64,000 nt of DNA, taken from contig CAMLJN010000008.1 in the NCBI GenBank assembly GCA_946480445.1, positions 62,001-126,000 on the forward strand, given 5' to 3'. The notes below the pieces were generated by a model, which was given only the letters and a program-made list of their open reading frames with translations, did not search any database and was not told where the DNA came from. The position numbers were made by a program, and so were the translations under genes. The DNA is from an uncultured Buttiauxella sp. (GTDB lineage: Bacteria > Pseudomonadota > Gammaproteobacteria > Enterobacterales > Enterobacteriaceae). Positions 26,680 through 37,151 of this stretch are shown here, piece by piece; within the stretch, counting starts at the first letter, position 1; each line of letters starts with the position of its first letter.

Positions 26680-27609
26680 TTATTCCCCTTCACCCGGGAA
26701 CAGGAACGGGTTGATTGAGCTGCGGGCAAAACCTTCCTGTTCCATGTGCGCATCCAGCATCAACGAGGCTAAGTCGTCGGCTACCGCTTCCACTTTGGCA
26801 TCTTTTTCCTGATAGAGGATCTTCAGGTAGGTGCCGCAGTCGCCGCAGCTTTCCGCTTTGATAGCCGACTGCTCGCTGTCCAGCGACCAGTAGTTCAGAT
26901 CGCGGGTCTGCTCGCAATTGCTGCACTTCACGCGCACCACATGCCACTCTGTTTCACACAGGTTGCAGTGCAGGTAACGCAGGCCGCTGGTGCCGCCAAT
27001 CTGCACGATGCTGGAAACCGGCATCGAGCCGCACACCGGGCAGAACTGGCGCTGCTCGCCGTATTCCGCTTTCGCTTTACCGGGGATCAGGCTGGCCATT
27101 TGCGCCCAGTAGAGCGACAGCGCGGCCCAGATAAACGGGGCTTTGTCGCTGGATACCTGCGCAAAATCGGCGTTAAACAGGGCGCTGGCCATTTCTTCCA
27201 GCTCCTGCGTGGAGGCCTTTTCCAGATTTTCGATAACCGCCAGCGCCTGGCCGCTCATTTCCGGCTTCAGCTCGGCAATCAGCGAATGCAGCAGGCGCTG
27301 CCAGTGCGGATCGCGCGGCAGAACGTGAATATCCAGCGGCGGCTTGCCCGTGTCGGCGGATTTCTGGATCAGCGCGGTTAAATCCATGTGCAGCGGGTGG
27401 TCATAGAGCACCACTTCCTGCGCATGGGCGATAAGCGCGGCAAAACGCAGGAAGTCGCCCAGCGGATTGTCAGTTGCCAGCTCGCGCAGGCGTTCTGCGC
27501 GGCGGTTGTAGAGGTTCTTCAGCCTTGGGAACAATAACGGCGGGATCGTTTCCGCCGTGCGTTTATCGCACTTAGCAAGCTGATCCTGCGGGATTATGCG
27601 AATACTCAT
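26680..27609 (-). CDS. fdhE: Formate dehydrogenase accessory protein FdhE
   Basis: This 309-residue cytoplasmic protein is needed for activity of respiratory formate dehydrogenases and binds the catalytic subunit before export. The C-terminal half has rubredoxin-like CxxC pairs: CPVC, CNLC, CSNC and CGDC. It is the last gene of fdoGHI-fdhE and overlaps fdoI by four bases. Confidence 0.95.
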   Translation of the reverse strand: MSIRIIPQDQLAKCDKRTAETIPPLLFPRLKNLYNRRAERLRELATDNPLGDFLRFAALIAHAQEVVLYDHPLHMDLTALIQKSADTGKPPLDIHVLPRDPHWQRLLHSLIAELKPEMSGQALAVIENLEKASTQELEEMASALFNADFAQVSSDKAPFIWAALSLYWAQMASLIPGKAKAEYGEQRQFCPVCGSMPVSSIVQIGGTSGLRYLHCNLCETEWHVVRVKCSNCEQTRDLNYWSLDSEQSAIKAESCGDCGTYLKILYQEKDAKVEAVADDLASLMLDAHMEQEGFARSSINPFLFPGEGE

Positions 27610-28241
27610 TCCGATCGTTTTTCCTGTTTGCGGCGAACTTCACGATACCATTTCGGGTGGTGTTTCTTAGCCCAGGTCGTGGTGACCCAGCCTTCCACCA
27701 TCGCGGTAATCGTGCCTTTCACCCAAAGTGCAGCGTAGATGTGGACCATAATAACCACAATTAACGCCACGGCGGCAAATGAATGCACCATTAGCGCTAC
27801 GCGAATTACCGGGATTGAGAAAGCAGGCGCAAAGTAAGGGCGCCAGATCACCACGCCGCTGACCAGCAGCAGCACCAGGAAGATAATCGCCGCCCAGAAC
27901 ACGCATTTCTGGCCGAAGTTATACCGCCCGGTGTCACCCACTTCCTCGTTGACGACGATCTTACGAATATTCTTCGCCCAAAAGATATCATCCCGATTGA
28001 TTAGATTATGGTGCCAGTAGCGGAAAAACATGATGATAAACGAGGCGAACATCACCACCCCCACGAACGGGTGCAGGATGCGCGCCAGCTGCGGCGTTCC
28101 CAGAATATGCATTAACCAGTTGAAGGACGGGAAGAAAAAGCCCAGCCCGCTCACCGCTGCCAGCACGAAGCAGAAGGCGGTGATCCAGTGGTTGATGCGT
28201 TCAGGCGCGCTGTAGCGCTGGATAGTCACTTGTTTTTTCAT
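27606..28241 (-). CDS. fdoI: Formate dehydrogenase-O, cytochrome b556 subunit
   Basis: This 211-residue inner-membrane subunit has four hydrophobic helices and histidines in helix regions ([40 protein letters not shown]) suited to two haems b. It passes electrons from FdoH to quinone. It overlaps both fdoH and fdhE by four bases. Confidence 0.95.
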   Translation of the reverse strand: MKKQVTIQRYSAPERINHWITAFCFVLAAVSGLGFFFPSFNWLMHILGTPQLARILHPFVGVVMFASFIIMFFRYWHHNLINRDDIFWAKNIRKIVVNEEVGDTGRYNFGQKCVFWAAIIFLVLLLVSGVVIWRPYFAPAFSIPVIRVALMVHSFAAVALIVVIMVHIYAALWVKGTITAMVEGWVTTTWAKKHHPKWYREVRRKQEKRSE

Positions 28242-29143
28242 GGTTTGCGCACCTCGTCATCGTCATGGTGCAGGTTATCGTCATCAATTTCGGCACGGTT
28301 CGGGCCGACCCCCACATAGTGGAAAATACTGGCGGCGAAGGTTGCCGCAAAGCCGATGGCGGCCAGCGGTTTCCAGACGCCTTTCCAGAACTTCACGGTT
28401 GGGCTGATGGACGGGTTCTCCGGCAGGCCGTGATACAGCGTCGGCTTGTCCGCATGGTGCAGAACGTACATGACGTGAGTGCCGCCAACGCCCGCAGGGT
28501 CGTATAGCCCGGCGTTGTCGTAACCGCGCGTTTTCAGCTCCGCCACGCGTTCACCCGCAAGGGTTTTCATATCGTCTTTGGAGCCGAAATGAATCGCGCC
28601 GGTTGGGCAGGTTTTCACGCAGGCAGGCTCCTGACCGACGGTAACACGGTCCACGCACAGGGTGCATTTGTAGACGCGGTTATCCTCCGGGTTCATGCGC
28701 GGCACGTCAAACGGACAGCCCGCGATGCAGTAGCCGCAGCCAATGCACTGCTCAGACTGGAAGTCGACGATGCCGTTGGCGTACTGAATGATCGCACCTT
28801 CCGAAGGACAGGCCTTCAGGCAGCCCGGATCGGCACAGTGCATACAGCCGTCTTTGCGGATAAGCCATTCCAGCTTATCGTTCTGCTCCACTTCTGAGAA
28901 GCGCATCACGGTCCAGGATTTGGCGGTGAGATCCGCAGGGTTGTCGTAGACCCCGACGTTGTGCCCCACCTCATCGCGGATGTCGTTCCACTCGGAACAC
29001 GCCACCTGACAGGCTTTGCAGCCGATGCAGGTGGTCACGTCGATAAGCTTGGCGACCTCTTGCTGATGATCCCGCGCCTGAGGCGTGGGGGTGAAGCCGT
29101 TAGTAGCGGAACGACGAATAATGTCCTGAGATTGATAAGCCAT
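28238..29143 (-). CDS. fdoH: Formate dehydrogenase-O, iron-sulfur subunit
   Basis: This 301-residue subunit has four 4Fe-4S ferredoxin motifs: [35 protein letters not shown] and [17 protein letters not shown] single C-terminal transmembrane helix follows ([20 protein letters not shown]). It relays electrons from FdoG to FdoI. It lies 12 bases after fdoG. Confidence 0.96.
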   Translation of the reverse strand: MAYQSQDIIRRSATNGFTPTPQARDHQQEVAKLIDVTTCIGCKACQVACSEWNDIRDEVGHNVGVYDNPADLTAKSWTVMRFSEVEQNDKLEWLIRKDGCMHCADPGCLKACPSEGAIIQYANGIVDFQSEQCIGCGYCIAGCPFDVPRMNPEDNRVYKCTLCVDRVTVGQEPACVKTCPTGAIHFGSKDDMKTLAGERVAELKTRGYDNAGLYDPAGVGGTHVMYVLHHADKPTLYHGLPENPSISPTVKFWKGVWKPLAAIGFAATFAASIFHYVGVGPNRAEIDDDNLHHDDDEVRKP

Positions 29144-29155
29144 AAGTCGTCTCCG

Positions 29156-32100
29156 TTACACCTTTTCCACATTGACCAGGAACGCCTTGAACTCCGGCGT
29201 TTGCGTGTTGGCATCGCCGACAAACGGCGTCAGGGTGTTGGCGATAAAGCCTTTCTTCGCCACGCCCTCGTAGCCCCAGTGGATTGGTATCCCGATGGTA
29301 TCCACTTTTTTGCCATCAACGTCCAGCTGGCGGATACGTTTGGTCACCACCGCCTTGGCTTTGATAAAGCCACGGTTAGAGGAGACTTTCACCGTATCAC
29401 CGTGCGCGATACCCAGCGAGTTAGCGAGCTTCTCACCTATCTCAACAAACTGCTCTGGCTGCGCGATGGCGTTCAACAGCGCGTGCTTGGTCCAGTAGTG
29501 GAAGTGCTCCGTCAGACGATAGGTGGTGCCGACGTACGGGAACTTGTCATGCTTGCCCATCGCTTCCATATCGCCTTTAAACACGCGGGCTGCCGGGTTA
29601 GAAACCACGTTCGGGTGCAGCGGATTGGTGCCCAGCGGCGTTTCAAACGGCTCGTAGTGCTCCGGGAACGGCCCTTCTGCCATTTTGTCGATGGCAAACA
29701 GGCGGCCCAGGCCTTCCGGCTGCATGATAAACGGCCCGACATCGCTGCCTGGTGCAGCGGTGCTGTAGTCGGCAATATCCGCGCCGCTCCACTTAGCCCC
29801 GTCCCAGGAGATCAGGCGGCGTTTTTCATCCCACGGCTTACCCTGCGGGTCTGCGGAGGCGCGGTTATACAGAATACGTCGGTTAAGCGGCCACGCCCAT
29901 GCCCAGCCCAGGGTGTTGCCCAGGCCTGACGGGTCGGCGTTGTCGCGGCGTGCCATCTGGTTGCCGTCCGGCGTCCAGCTGCCGGCAAAAATCCAGCAGC
30001 CGCTTGAGGTGCTGCCGTCGTCGCGCAGCTGGGCGAAGGAGCTGAGCTGCTGCCCTTTTTTCACCAGCACCGCGCCCGTTGCCGGGTCGATAACGTCCTG
30101 GAGCGCCTTGCCGTTGCTTTCCATGGCGACTTCTTCCGGCGCCGGATTATTCGGCGTCTGGTAGTTCCACGTCATGTTCAGCACCTGCTCAGGTGCTTTG
30201 CCGCCTTCGCGCTCATACATATGGCGCAGGCGGGTGAAGATGCCGGAGAGGATTTCGCCGTCGTTCAGCGCTTCCCCCGGAGCGTCCGCCCCTTTCCAGT
30301 GCCATTGCAGCCAGCGGCCGGAGTTGACGATGGAGCCGTTTTCTTCGGCAAAGCAGGTGGACGGCAGGCGGAAGACTTCGGTCTGGATGGTCGATGGATC
30401 GACATCGTTCATCTCGCCGTGGTTCTGCCAGAAGTTAGACGTTTCGGTGTTCAGCGGGTCGATGGTGACAAGGAACTTCAGCTTCGATAGCGAGGCAATA
30501 ACCTTGTTTTTGTTCGGGAATGACGCCACCGGGTTAAAGCCCTGGCACAGATAGCCGTTGACCTTGCCCTGGCTCATCATCTCGAAGTATTGCAGCACGT
30601 CGTACGGCTTGTCCCACTTCGGCAGCCAGTCATAGCCCCAGTTGTTGTCCGCGGTGGCCTTGTCGCCGTAGAAAGCCTTCATCATCGAAATAAAGAATTT
30701 CGGGTAGTTGCCCCAGTAGTTGACCTGGCCTTCCAGCAGCGGTTTTGGCGTGTTGGCGGCAAGGTAGGTCTGGATGTCGGCCTGTTTTTCACTCGGCAGG
30801 TTCATATAGCCCGGCAGGCTGGTGGACAGCAGGCCGAGGTCGGTCAGACCCTGAATGTTGGAGTGGCCGCGCAGGGCGTTAACGCCGCCGCCTGCCATGC
30901 CCATATTGCCGAGCAGCAGCTGGATCATCGCCATGGTGCGAATGTTCTGCGCGCCCACGGAGTGCTGCGTCCAGCCCAACGCGTAGAGGAACGACGCCGT
31001 CTTGTCTTTTACGCTGGTTTCTGCGATGTATTCACAAACTTTCAGGAAATCATCCTGTGGCGTGCCGCAGATATTGGACACCACGTCCGGCGTATAGCGG
31101 GAGACGTGCTCTTTGAGGAGATTCCATACGCAGCGCGGATGCTGAAGCGTCAGGTCGCGTTTAGCGAAGCCTTTCTCATCCAGCTCGTAGTTCCAGCTGG
31201 TTTTATCGTATTTACGATTTGCCGCGTCGTAGCCAGAGAACAGGCCGTCGTCGAAGCGGTAATCCTCACGCACAATCAGGTTGGCGTTAGTGTAGGCCTC
31301 AACGTACTCGCGGTTGAATTTATTGTTGTTTATCAGATACAGCAGCACGCCTGACAGGAAAGCAATGTCAGTACCGGAACGGATCGGGGTGTAGAAATCC
31401 GCCACCGAAGCGGTTCGCGTAAAGCGGGGATCGATAACTATCAGCTTCGCGCCGTTGTGGATCTTGGCTTCCATCGCCCAGCGGAAGCCCACCGGATGCG
31501 CTTCAGCCGCATTCCCGCCCATCACAATGATGAGGTTGGCGTTCTTAATATCAACCCAGTGGTTGGTCATCGCACCGCGACCAAATGTTGGAGCAAGACT
31601 TGCTACCGTTGGTCCGTGTCAGACACGCGCCTGGTTATCCACGGCAAGCATGCCGAGGGCGCGGGAAAATTTCTGGGTTAAATAGCCGGTTTCGTTGCTG
31701 GATGCGGAGGCGCACAGCATGCCGGTCGAGAGCCAGCGGTTCACCGTGGTTCCCTGGTCGTTCTGGGCAATAAAGTTGGCGTCGCGGTCTTCTTTCATCA
31801 GCTTCGCGATACGGTCAAAAGCCGTTTCCCAGCTGATTTGTTCCCACTTGTCGGAACCGGGTGCGCGGTAAGACGGGTACTTCAGGCGGCTTTCGCTGTG
31901 GATAAAGTCCACCAGACCGGCCCCTTTAGGGCAGAGCGCGCCACGGTTAACCGGGTGATCCGGATCGCCTTCGATATGGAAGATAGATGCTTTGGCATTT
32001 TTTGCGCCGTCGCCGAGGCTATACATCAATAGCCCGCAGCCAACGGAACAGTATGTACAGGTGTTACGGGTTTCACGGGTGCGCAGCAGCTTATACTGCC

Positions 32101-32206
32101 GTGTTTCCGCAAGCGCTGCGCCTGGGGCAAAGCCCAGCGCCGCCGCCGTTGTTCCTGCCATACCGCCAGCACAGATCTTAAAGAACTGCCTTCTGCTGAC
32201 CTGCAT
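29156..32206 (-). CDS. fdoG: Formate dehydrogenase-O, selenocysteine-containing catalytic subunit
   Basis: This 1016-residue periplasm-facing molybdopterin enzyme oxidises formate to CO2 and has the same length as E. coli FdoG. It is encoded through an in-frame UGA at 31619-31621 (codon 196), in the context QARV-Sec-HGPTVASL. The Tat signal is SRRQFFK near residue 4. A 4Fe-4S motif (CTYCSVGC) follows near residue 50. The UGA is followed at once by a SECIS hairpin, and selC is in the same window. A naive reading would split the gene into 195- and 804-residue pieces; it is intact. Confidence 0.96.
31590..31621 (-). promoter_or_regulatory. Bacterial SECIS element in fdoG
   Basis: In the RNA, UGA is followed by a hairpin with GG/CC at its base, a bulged U at position 17 counted from the UGA, stem AGCAA/UUGCU and apical loop GUC. 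These are the features SelB needs in E. coli fdhF/fdnG. Confidence 0.85.
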
Positions 32207-32378
32207 GGTTTGCTCCTTTCGACATTCTCACATGACTTATAGGTTTAATTTTTTGCGGTCATCGCCGCAAAGGTTCACAATCGAACCCTCTGAACTGGAA
32301 ATATCCCTCTTTCCCGGAGGGTCAGTGTTTCCAGAATACCACATTGGTAGTAAGGCGTTCTTTTCTGGTTAATGCAAA

Positions 32379-33203
32379 GTGAATAAAACCGATCCCACTC
32401 ACGAAAAAAATGTGACAGATGTCACGGGTCTGCGCTCTGTCGAGCTCTGGCAGCGCGGTGCTTTGACCACCGTCAGAACGGACTGGATTGCCGAAGAGGT
32501 GCCCGTGGCGCTGGTGTATAACGGCATTTCTCATGTCGTGATGATGGCTTCACCCAGGGATCTGGAGGTTTTTGCGCTCGGCTTTTCTCTTTCTGAGGGG
32601 ATCATAGAATCGCCAGCGGATATTTACGGCATCGACGTGGTAAAAGCCTGTAACGGCATGGAAGTGCAAATAGAACTCTCCAGCCGCCGCTTTATGGGGC
32701 TTAAAGAACGCCGACGTTCGCTTGCGGGTCGCACGGGCTGTGGGGTATGCGGCGTTGAACAGTTAAATGACGTTGGCCGCCCGGTTTCACCGCTGCCGTT
32801 TACCCAGACCTTTGATCTGAGCGTGCTGGATGCCGCCCTGGGCCAGATGCGCCAGTATCAACCCATCGGTGAGCTGACCGGCTGTACGCACGTTGCGCTC
32901 TGGCTGAACGAACAGGGGATAATCATGGATGGCAAAGAAGATATTGGCCGCCATGTGGCGCTGGATAAGATGCTGGGTGCGCGTGCTCAACAAAACTGGC
33001 ACAGCGGTGTAGCGCTTGTCTCCAGCCGCGCCAGCTATGAAATGGTGCAAAAATCCGCCCAGTGTGGGGTCGAGATCCTGTTTGCAGTTTCCGCCGCGAC
33101 CACCCTTGCGGTGGAAGTTGCGCAGCGCTGCAACCTTACATTAGTCGGTTTTAGCCGCCCGGGACGTGCCACCGTATATACGCATCCGCAGCGGCTGGTA
33201 TAG
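32379..33203 (+). CDS. fdhD: Formate dehydrogenase sulfurtransferase FdhD
   Basis: This 274-residue protein transfers sulfur from IscS to the molybdenum cofactor of formate dehydrogenases. The catalytic Cys121-X2-Cys124 pair is in [10 protein letters not shown]. The C-terminal part has the [10 protein letters not shown] and [10 protein letters not shown] motifs. The start is GTG at 32379. The gene is divergent from fdoG, as in E. coli, with a 170-base shared promoter region. Confidence 0.95.
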   Translation: MNKTDPTHEKNVTDVTGLRSVELWQRGALTTVRTDWIAEEVPVALVYNGISHVVMMASPRDLEVFALGFSLSEGIIESPADIYGIDVVKACNGMEVQIELSSRRFMGLKERRRSLAGRTGCGVCGVEQLNDVGRPVSPLPFTQTFDLSVLDAALGQMRQYQPIGELTGCTHVALWLNEQGIIMDGKEDIGRHVALDKMLGARAQQNWHSGVALVSSRASYEMVQKSAQCGVEILFAVSAATTLAVEVAQRCNLTLVGFSRPGRATVYTHPQRLV

Positions 33204-33238
33204 TCTTCTTATCATCACTCCACCAGACACGGACGCCT

Positions 33239-33466
33239 ATGTCGCTTAAAGCCATCGCCAAACAGGGGCGCCGGGTTGATGCGCGGATCGTTGCCTATAC
33301 GCAGGATAACGCTCCGCGCCTGCTACAGCTGCAGTCTGCTGGTTTTCCCTTCCTGAGGCTTGGCCACAGTCAGCTTGAACAGCCCTATGCCTGGTTTGAT
33401 TTTGATAACTATGCGGGCACTTTTAATGCGATAAACTCCTTGGTTTCCCATGCCAGCAGCGTTTAA
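33239..33466 (+). CDS. Hypothetical 75-aa protein
   Basis: I do not recognise this protein. It starts MSLKAIAKQGRRVDARIVAY and ends in an aromatic, acidic segment (YAWFDFDNYAGTFNAINS). It follows fdhD by 35 bases on the same strand. It may be a small intact gene or the N-terminal remnant of a longer one. Confidence 0.5.
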   Translation: MSLKAIAKQGRRVDARIVAYTQDNAPRLLQLQSAGFPFLRLGHSQLEQPYAWFDFDNYAGTFNAINSLVSHASSV

Positions 33467-33695
33467 CCAGCGGGTTAAACGACCGATCCCGACCTTTCAA
33501 TGAAATTTTCTACTGGGGGCCGCATCTTGAGCACTTTTCGCCGCGGGATATAGAGGCTGTTTATCGGGTGGTTTGCTGTCTGTTTTACCCGACTTCCCCC
33601 CTGTCACGTTGAATCCGTACGGAGCGGTGCGACAACGGATGTTATGGTAAATTCGAGTGACTTACGGGGACAAAAAAAGCCCCGAAGGGCTTTCT
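33467..33695. other. Intergenic region bordering the toxin island
   Basis: No gene is evident. A hairpin with GCCCC/GGGGC arms near 33662-33690 can terminate the minus-strand immunity gene. A short translated stretch near 33500 looks like a coding remnant, but I cannot assign it. Confidence 0.45.
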
Positions 33696-33926
33696 TTAAC
33701 TGTTCCCTAGTAATTTTGATTTAGCTTCAGATAACGCATTTTGAAACCACTCAAAATCGATTGATTTTAAGTCGGGGGAAAGCTCTATTTTGAGGTTTTC
33801 TTTGCCGTTATCTTGCTGCAAAAGGCCTATAAATTTGCCATCGCAATAAATCTCTGCGATGAGCTCCTCATAATCAACATCGCTAGCTACAACAATTTTT
33901 AATTGATTTTTATTCGTCATAATCAA
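33696..33926 (-). CDS. Probable immunity protein of the orphan toxin cassette
   Basis: This 76-residue acidic soluble protein begins MIMTNKNQLKIVVASDVDYEELIAEIYCDG. It starts inside the stop of the toxin gene (ATGA overlap), the arrangement expected for a toxin-immunity pair. Small acidic proteins of this kind often follow polymorphic toxin tips. The pairing is from position; specificity is not tested. Confidence 0.65.
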   Translation of the reverse strand: MIMTNKNQLKIVVASDVDYEELIAEIYCDGKFIGLLQQDNGKENLKIELSPDLKSIDFEWFQNALSEAKSKLLGNS

Positions 33927-34679
33927 GGCTCAAAAAAACCTCTAAAATTACCTTCTGAATCAAATCTAGAACCCTTTCCATCAGAGGAAATAACATCAAA
34001 TCCACCAAATCGATTACCTTCTTTCACTGTGACATCTGGCGGTCTGATGATTGAGTCTAATATTTGTTGTCCTTGTTCGTTCATTTGAGCTGGATTCCCT
34101 TTCGCTGCAGGGAATGCGCTACCTTCCCGGCTTCCGTGCTTTTGTAGTGCCCTTCCAGCAACAGTGAATTTACCTGATTTTGCTGCTGGATCTATTCTGG
34201 TTCCAGATTGAGATAACTCATTGATAGAAAAAGCCTTTCCATTGGCTGACAAAGTCGTTCCTGGCTCTTTCAGTTCAGATACTGGCATTCTTCCCATCAT
34301 TGCGCCAGCAGCAACAGACACACCCGCAATAATCAGGCCCTTGTTATCCATGACCTGATCGTAACCTGCTGGTGCATCACCGCCGAGTTGCTGTGCGGTT
34401 TCATGAAATCCCTCGATGTTGCCGTTATAAATACCGCCAGCCGCCAGCAGTCGCCCTGCTGCTTTACTGTTGATGGTTTTCGCTGCCTGTGCATGTTGCA
34501 CCGGTGTATCGTCGTAGTACGCCATGGCAGGAAATTTTGTACGGGTAATGATAATGATCGCTACTGATTTCGTAGAATATTCGCGCCTGTCTGAAAGCAT
34601 CACGCGGAGACAAAATGTACTGAAAATCCGCCGGAGAAAGCTCTCTTTCTGCATCCCATACCCTTAGTAATCTGAACAT
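33923..34679 (-). pseudogene. Orphan polymorphic-toxin cassette with decayed N-terminus
   Basis: The C-terminal ~100 residues form a toxin-like domain (GRALQKHGSREGS, GNPAQMNEQGQQILDSI, GGFDVISSDGKGSRFD) resembling RNase-type toxin tips. Before it lies GRLLAAGGIYNGNIEGF, the same trafficking module as in the intact toxin at 35955-37151. The start of that longer protein is still visible in another frame (ELSPADFQYILSP near 34580-34640), but a frameshift and a deletion of ~70 codons separate it. An internal ATG at 34525 could still give a ~200-aa product. This is typical of a displaced cassette kept for its immunity gene. Confidence 0.7.
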
Positions 34680-34828
34680 CCATCCTCTCTGTTCCCTTTT
34701 TTAAACTAAGGTTATTAAACTGGCAAATAAAGCTCCAGGCAAGACATGCCTTGTGTTCGTGGTGAAGACACTAGAAGACGAGGAGCAATGGGGGGCTTAA
34801 AACGATGTTTGGAGTATTGGGAGAATCA

Positions 34829-35089
34829 ATGAGTGACGAATATTTATGCCCTTGTTGTGGGAAGCACTCGTTCTACGAAAGGGAAAGCTACGAGATTTGC
34901 CCTGTTTGTAATTGGGAGGATGATCCGGTTCAAGCAAGAAAACCTGATTTGGCTGGTGGGGCAAACCAAATGAGCCAGAACTTTGCGCCTTCATTTTCGG
35001 CCAGCTACATACCCAGCAGCTCTTTTTGGCCTTCGGTATTAATGCCCCGAGCGAGGAATACGGCTTTGTTAATCACGCTGCCGCTGTGA
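34829..35089 (+). pseudogene. CPCC-domain gene truncated by an IS remnant
   Basis: The frame begins MSDEYLCPCCGKHSFYER and continues EICPVCNWEDD and GGANQMS, the cysteine-rich CPCC domain common near toxin-immunity loci. After GGANQMS (about 34970) the sequence becomes IS256-family transposase DNA read in antisense, giving a nonsense tail. GGGAGAA precedes the start. The normal C-terminus is lost. Confidence 0.7.
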
Positions 35090-35505
35090 GGAACTTTAAC
35101 CACGATACCATCAAGATAAACAATGGGATACAGTGCCATCCAGAGGGTGACTTTGCCACTCCGTAACCTGCTCTTTTCACTGTCACGTGGAGTGTTCAGC
35201 TCGATCTCGCCGTCATCAACGAGTAGCCATTTCGGGTATTTGAGCCTTTTTTGAGCGCGTTTTTCTCGTACCCGAGGTGGTCGATCAGTTCTGCATTGAG
35301 CGCTGTTTCGACGGTATGCTTCATGAGTATATGAGAGAACGCATTGAGATCCGCTTCGGTTTTAAGGCCTTCAGTCAGTTCAGCCGCAAGGGCTTTGAGT
35401 TTCTTTTCGTCCATAATTTGCCTGTCTCCGTTGTTGGAGTGGACATATCAAAAACAGCAATGACAAAATTTAAATTACAGTCTCTGGTTAATGCGTAGGT
35501 ATCAG
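34970..35505 (-). mobile_element. IS256-family insertion sequence remnant
   Basis: The minus-strand transposase starts at 35414 (MDEKKLKALAAELTEGLKTE...) and reaches NTRNGYS. It then frameshifts, carries DDGEIELNTPRD, has an internal deletion, resumes at ALYPIVYLDGIVVKV, runs to INTEGQKELLGM, hits an in-frame stop, and breaks off at AENEGAKFWL, where it joins the CPCC gene. The 5' end with its terminal region lies near 35500. It is non-functional. Confidence 0.85.
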
Positions 35506-35547
35506 AGCCAGCAAAGCCCCTGAGATAGGGGCCTTATTTCTGTTTGT

Positions 35548-35958
35548 TTAATAAAGAAAATCTGTCGACACATTTCCAGAATTTAGATATTCACAAAAAG
35601 CAGCGATCACCAGGTCAAAATCATCAACTATCGACTGGGATGGGAATGGCTCTCCAAGTATATTTTCAAGTCCGGGTAATTTGTTTTTTCCATGCAGAGT
35701 CCTGATTTCTGGATCACCATCCTCGTCTGTGTCTGCGAGTAATAGCATGTACCTACCCGGCTCCATATAGAGAGTTAGCTTTTGAGGCCCATCTTCATCG
35801 CATGCGTTATTTTTCATAGCCAGAACACAAGTTTTATCACGTACAATCTCCAAAAATTGGAGTACATCTGTTTCATCAGGGGCCGTTATCGTTTTTAGCT
35901 GGTCCCTTTCACCTGACTCACTGATAAGATATCCGCCTAATTTCATATCTATTTTCAT
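35548..35958 (-). CDS. Immunity protein for the deaminase-type toxin (Imm1-like)
   Basis: This 136-residue acidic soluble protein contains TLYMEPGRYMLLLADTDEDGDPEIRTL, reminiscent of Imm1-type immunity proteins, which often accompany deaminase toxins. It overlaps the toxin stop by four bases. It should bind and block the cognate toxin in the cytoplasm. Family placement is tentative; the immunity role follows from position. Confidence 0.7.
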   Translation of the reverse strand: MKIDMKLGGYLISESGERDQLKTITAPDETDVLQFLEIVRDKTCVLAMKNNACDEDGPQKLTLYMEPGRYMLLLADTDEDGDPEIRTLHGKNKLPGLENILGEPFPSQSIVDDFDLVIAAFCEYLNSGNVSTDFLY

Positions 35959-37151
35959 TTGATAACCTTCATCTTTTTCATTCCCTGCTCCCAGTAATAT
36001 TGTATAGGGTCTCCGAATGAATCTACTGCATCAATCGTGATGGATTTTGCCCCAGCAGCTTGCGCTGCTGCGGGAACGTCGCCTTTGCAATAATCACAGA
36101 GATCTAATCCTTTTACAGTCATATTTAGGTCTGCGCCTTTAGCTATACCGGCTTCATGAGCCTGTTGAATAGCGCCAATTTCTGCATGTGCATCCCTCAT
36201 ATTCCCGTTGGGGAGAGGGTGAGGTTCAGGCTTTCCTTTGGCTATCGCTTTTTCTGCAGCCTTTATGTTTTTGGCTTCAATGCGCGCTGAGATTAACGTG
36301 GGCTTGTTAACATTTGCCAGTTCTGGAGGTCTTGCTGTTTGATTGGTATCAATAAATTTTCGACCATTAACTTCTAATTCAGCTGTAACTAATGGGCGTT
36401 TAGCTGCTCCAGAAATGGCTGATAACTCCTCTACCTCTTTTGCTGCCCCCATCCGACCAATTCCTAGACCCGCTGCCACAGAAACCGCTGCGATCGCTAC
36501 GCCTTTGGTGGTCTTATTTAGCACCTGATCGTAACCTGCTGGTGCATCACCGCCAAGTTGTTCCGCTGTTTTACGAAACCCCTCAACATTGCCGTTATAG
36601 ACTCCGCCTGCGGCAAGTAACCGACCGACGTTTTTACTGTTAAGGGTTTCTCTTACGCTGGCGTAGGTCTCTGGCTGACTGCCTCCGCCTCTGAGCTGCC
36701 TTGAGGAGGTTGGTGCCGGTTTTCCACCAAAGTTTCGGTAGTCACGCTTACTCACTGCAAGGTTAAATGTGCCGATTATTTTTGTTGCCCCACTGAACTT
36801 GAAGGCATTTTCATCGCGGCAAATTAACGCGCCGTTGTCGTCAATGTAAAACAGATCGGCGGGCAGGACGGAGACATCATTCAGGCATACCACATCACCA
36901 CGCTCTATCATGTTTTTTAGTTGTGCTTTTGCCCGCACTCCGTGTTCGGCAAGCGTTGCGGTAAGTGGATGGTTGGATTTCGGTTCTATATTGATGATAT
37001 AGCGCTGGTGATGCCACTGGTCATCAAACTGGTAGTCCTGTTCGGCGTGTTTCCATGCAGCCATAGGACTTATTATCCGTTCAAACGATTCCGGCGAAAG
37101 GTTATCCCGTGACAGGCAGATTAGACGGCTTCCCGGCAGACTCAATCCCAT
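35955..37151 (-). CDS. Polymorphic toxin with C-terminal cytidine-deaminase-like domain
   Basis: Of the 398 residues, 1-~150 are an unrecognised N-terminal module (LSPESFERIISPMAAWKHAEQ). Residues ~170-245 hold GRLLAAGGVYNGNVEGF and a hydrophobic GVAIAAVSVAAGLGIG stretch. The last ~100 residues form a deaminase-like tip with zinc motif HAE (in RDAHAEIGAIQQAHE) and CxxC (LCDYCKGD). The zinc signature suggests deamination of nucleic-acid bases or nucleotides in target cells. The subfamily (YwqJ-like or SCP1.201/DddA-like) is not resolved. No T6SS or CDI export gene is next to it. Confidence 0.8.
   Translation of the reverse strand: MGLSLPGSRLICLSRDNLSPESFERIISPMAAWKHAEQDYQFDDQWHHQRYIINIEPKSNHPLTATLAEHGVRAKAQLKNMIERGDVVCLNDVSVLPADLFYIDDNGALICRDENAFKFSGATKIIGTFNLAVSKRDYRNFGGKPAPTSSRQLRGGGSQPETYASVRETLNSKNVGRLLAAGGVYNGNVEGFRKTAEQLGGDAPAGYDQVLNKTTKGVAIAAVSVAAGLGIGRMGAAKEVEELSAISGAAKRPLVTAELEVNGRKFIDTNQTARPPELANVNKPTLISARIEAKNIKAAEKAIAKGKPEPHPLPNGNMRDAHAEIGAIQQAHEAGIAKGADLNMTVKGLDLCDYCKGDVPAAAQAAGAKSITIDAVDSFGDPIQYYWEQGMKKMKVIK

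Noticed and set aside
28961-29929. Long plus-strand frame of 322 codons over fdoG/fdoH
   Set aside because: It is antisense to well-identified genes and follows their codon periodicity. There is no family resemblance or ribosome binding site.
31619-31621. In-frame stop splitting fdoG into two frames
   Set aside because: It is the selenocysteine UGA: the codon position, SECIS hairpin, selC and total length of 1016 residues all agree.
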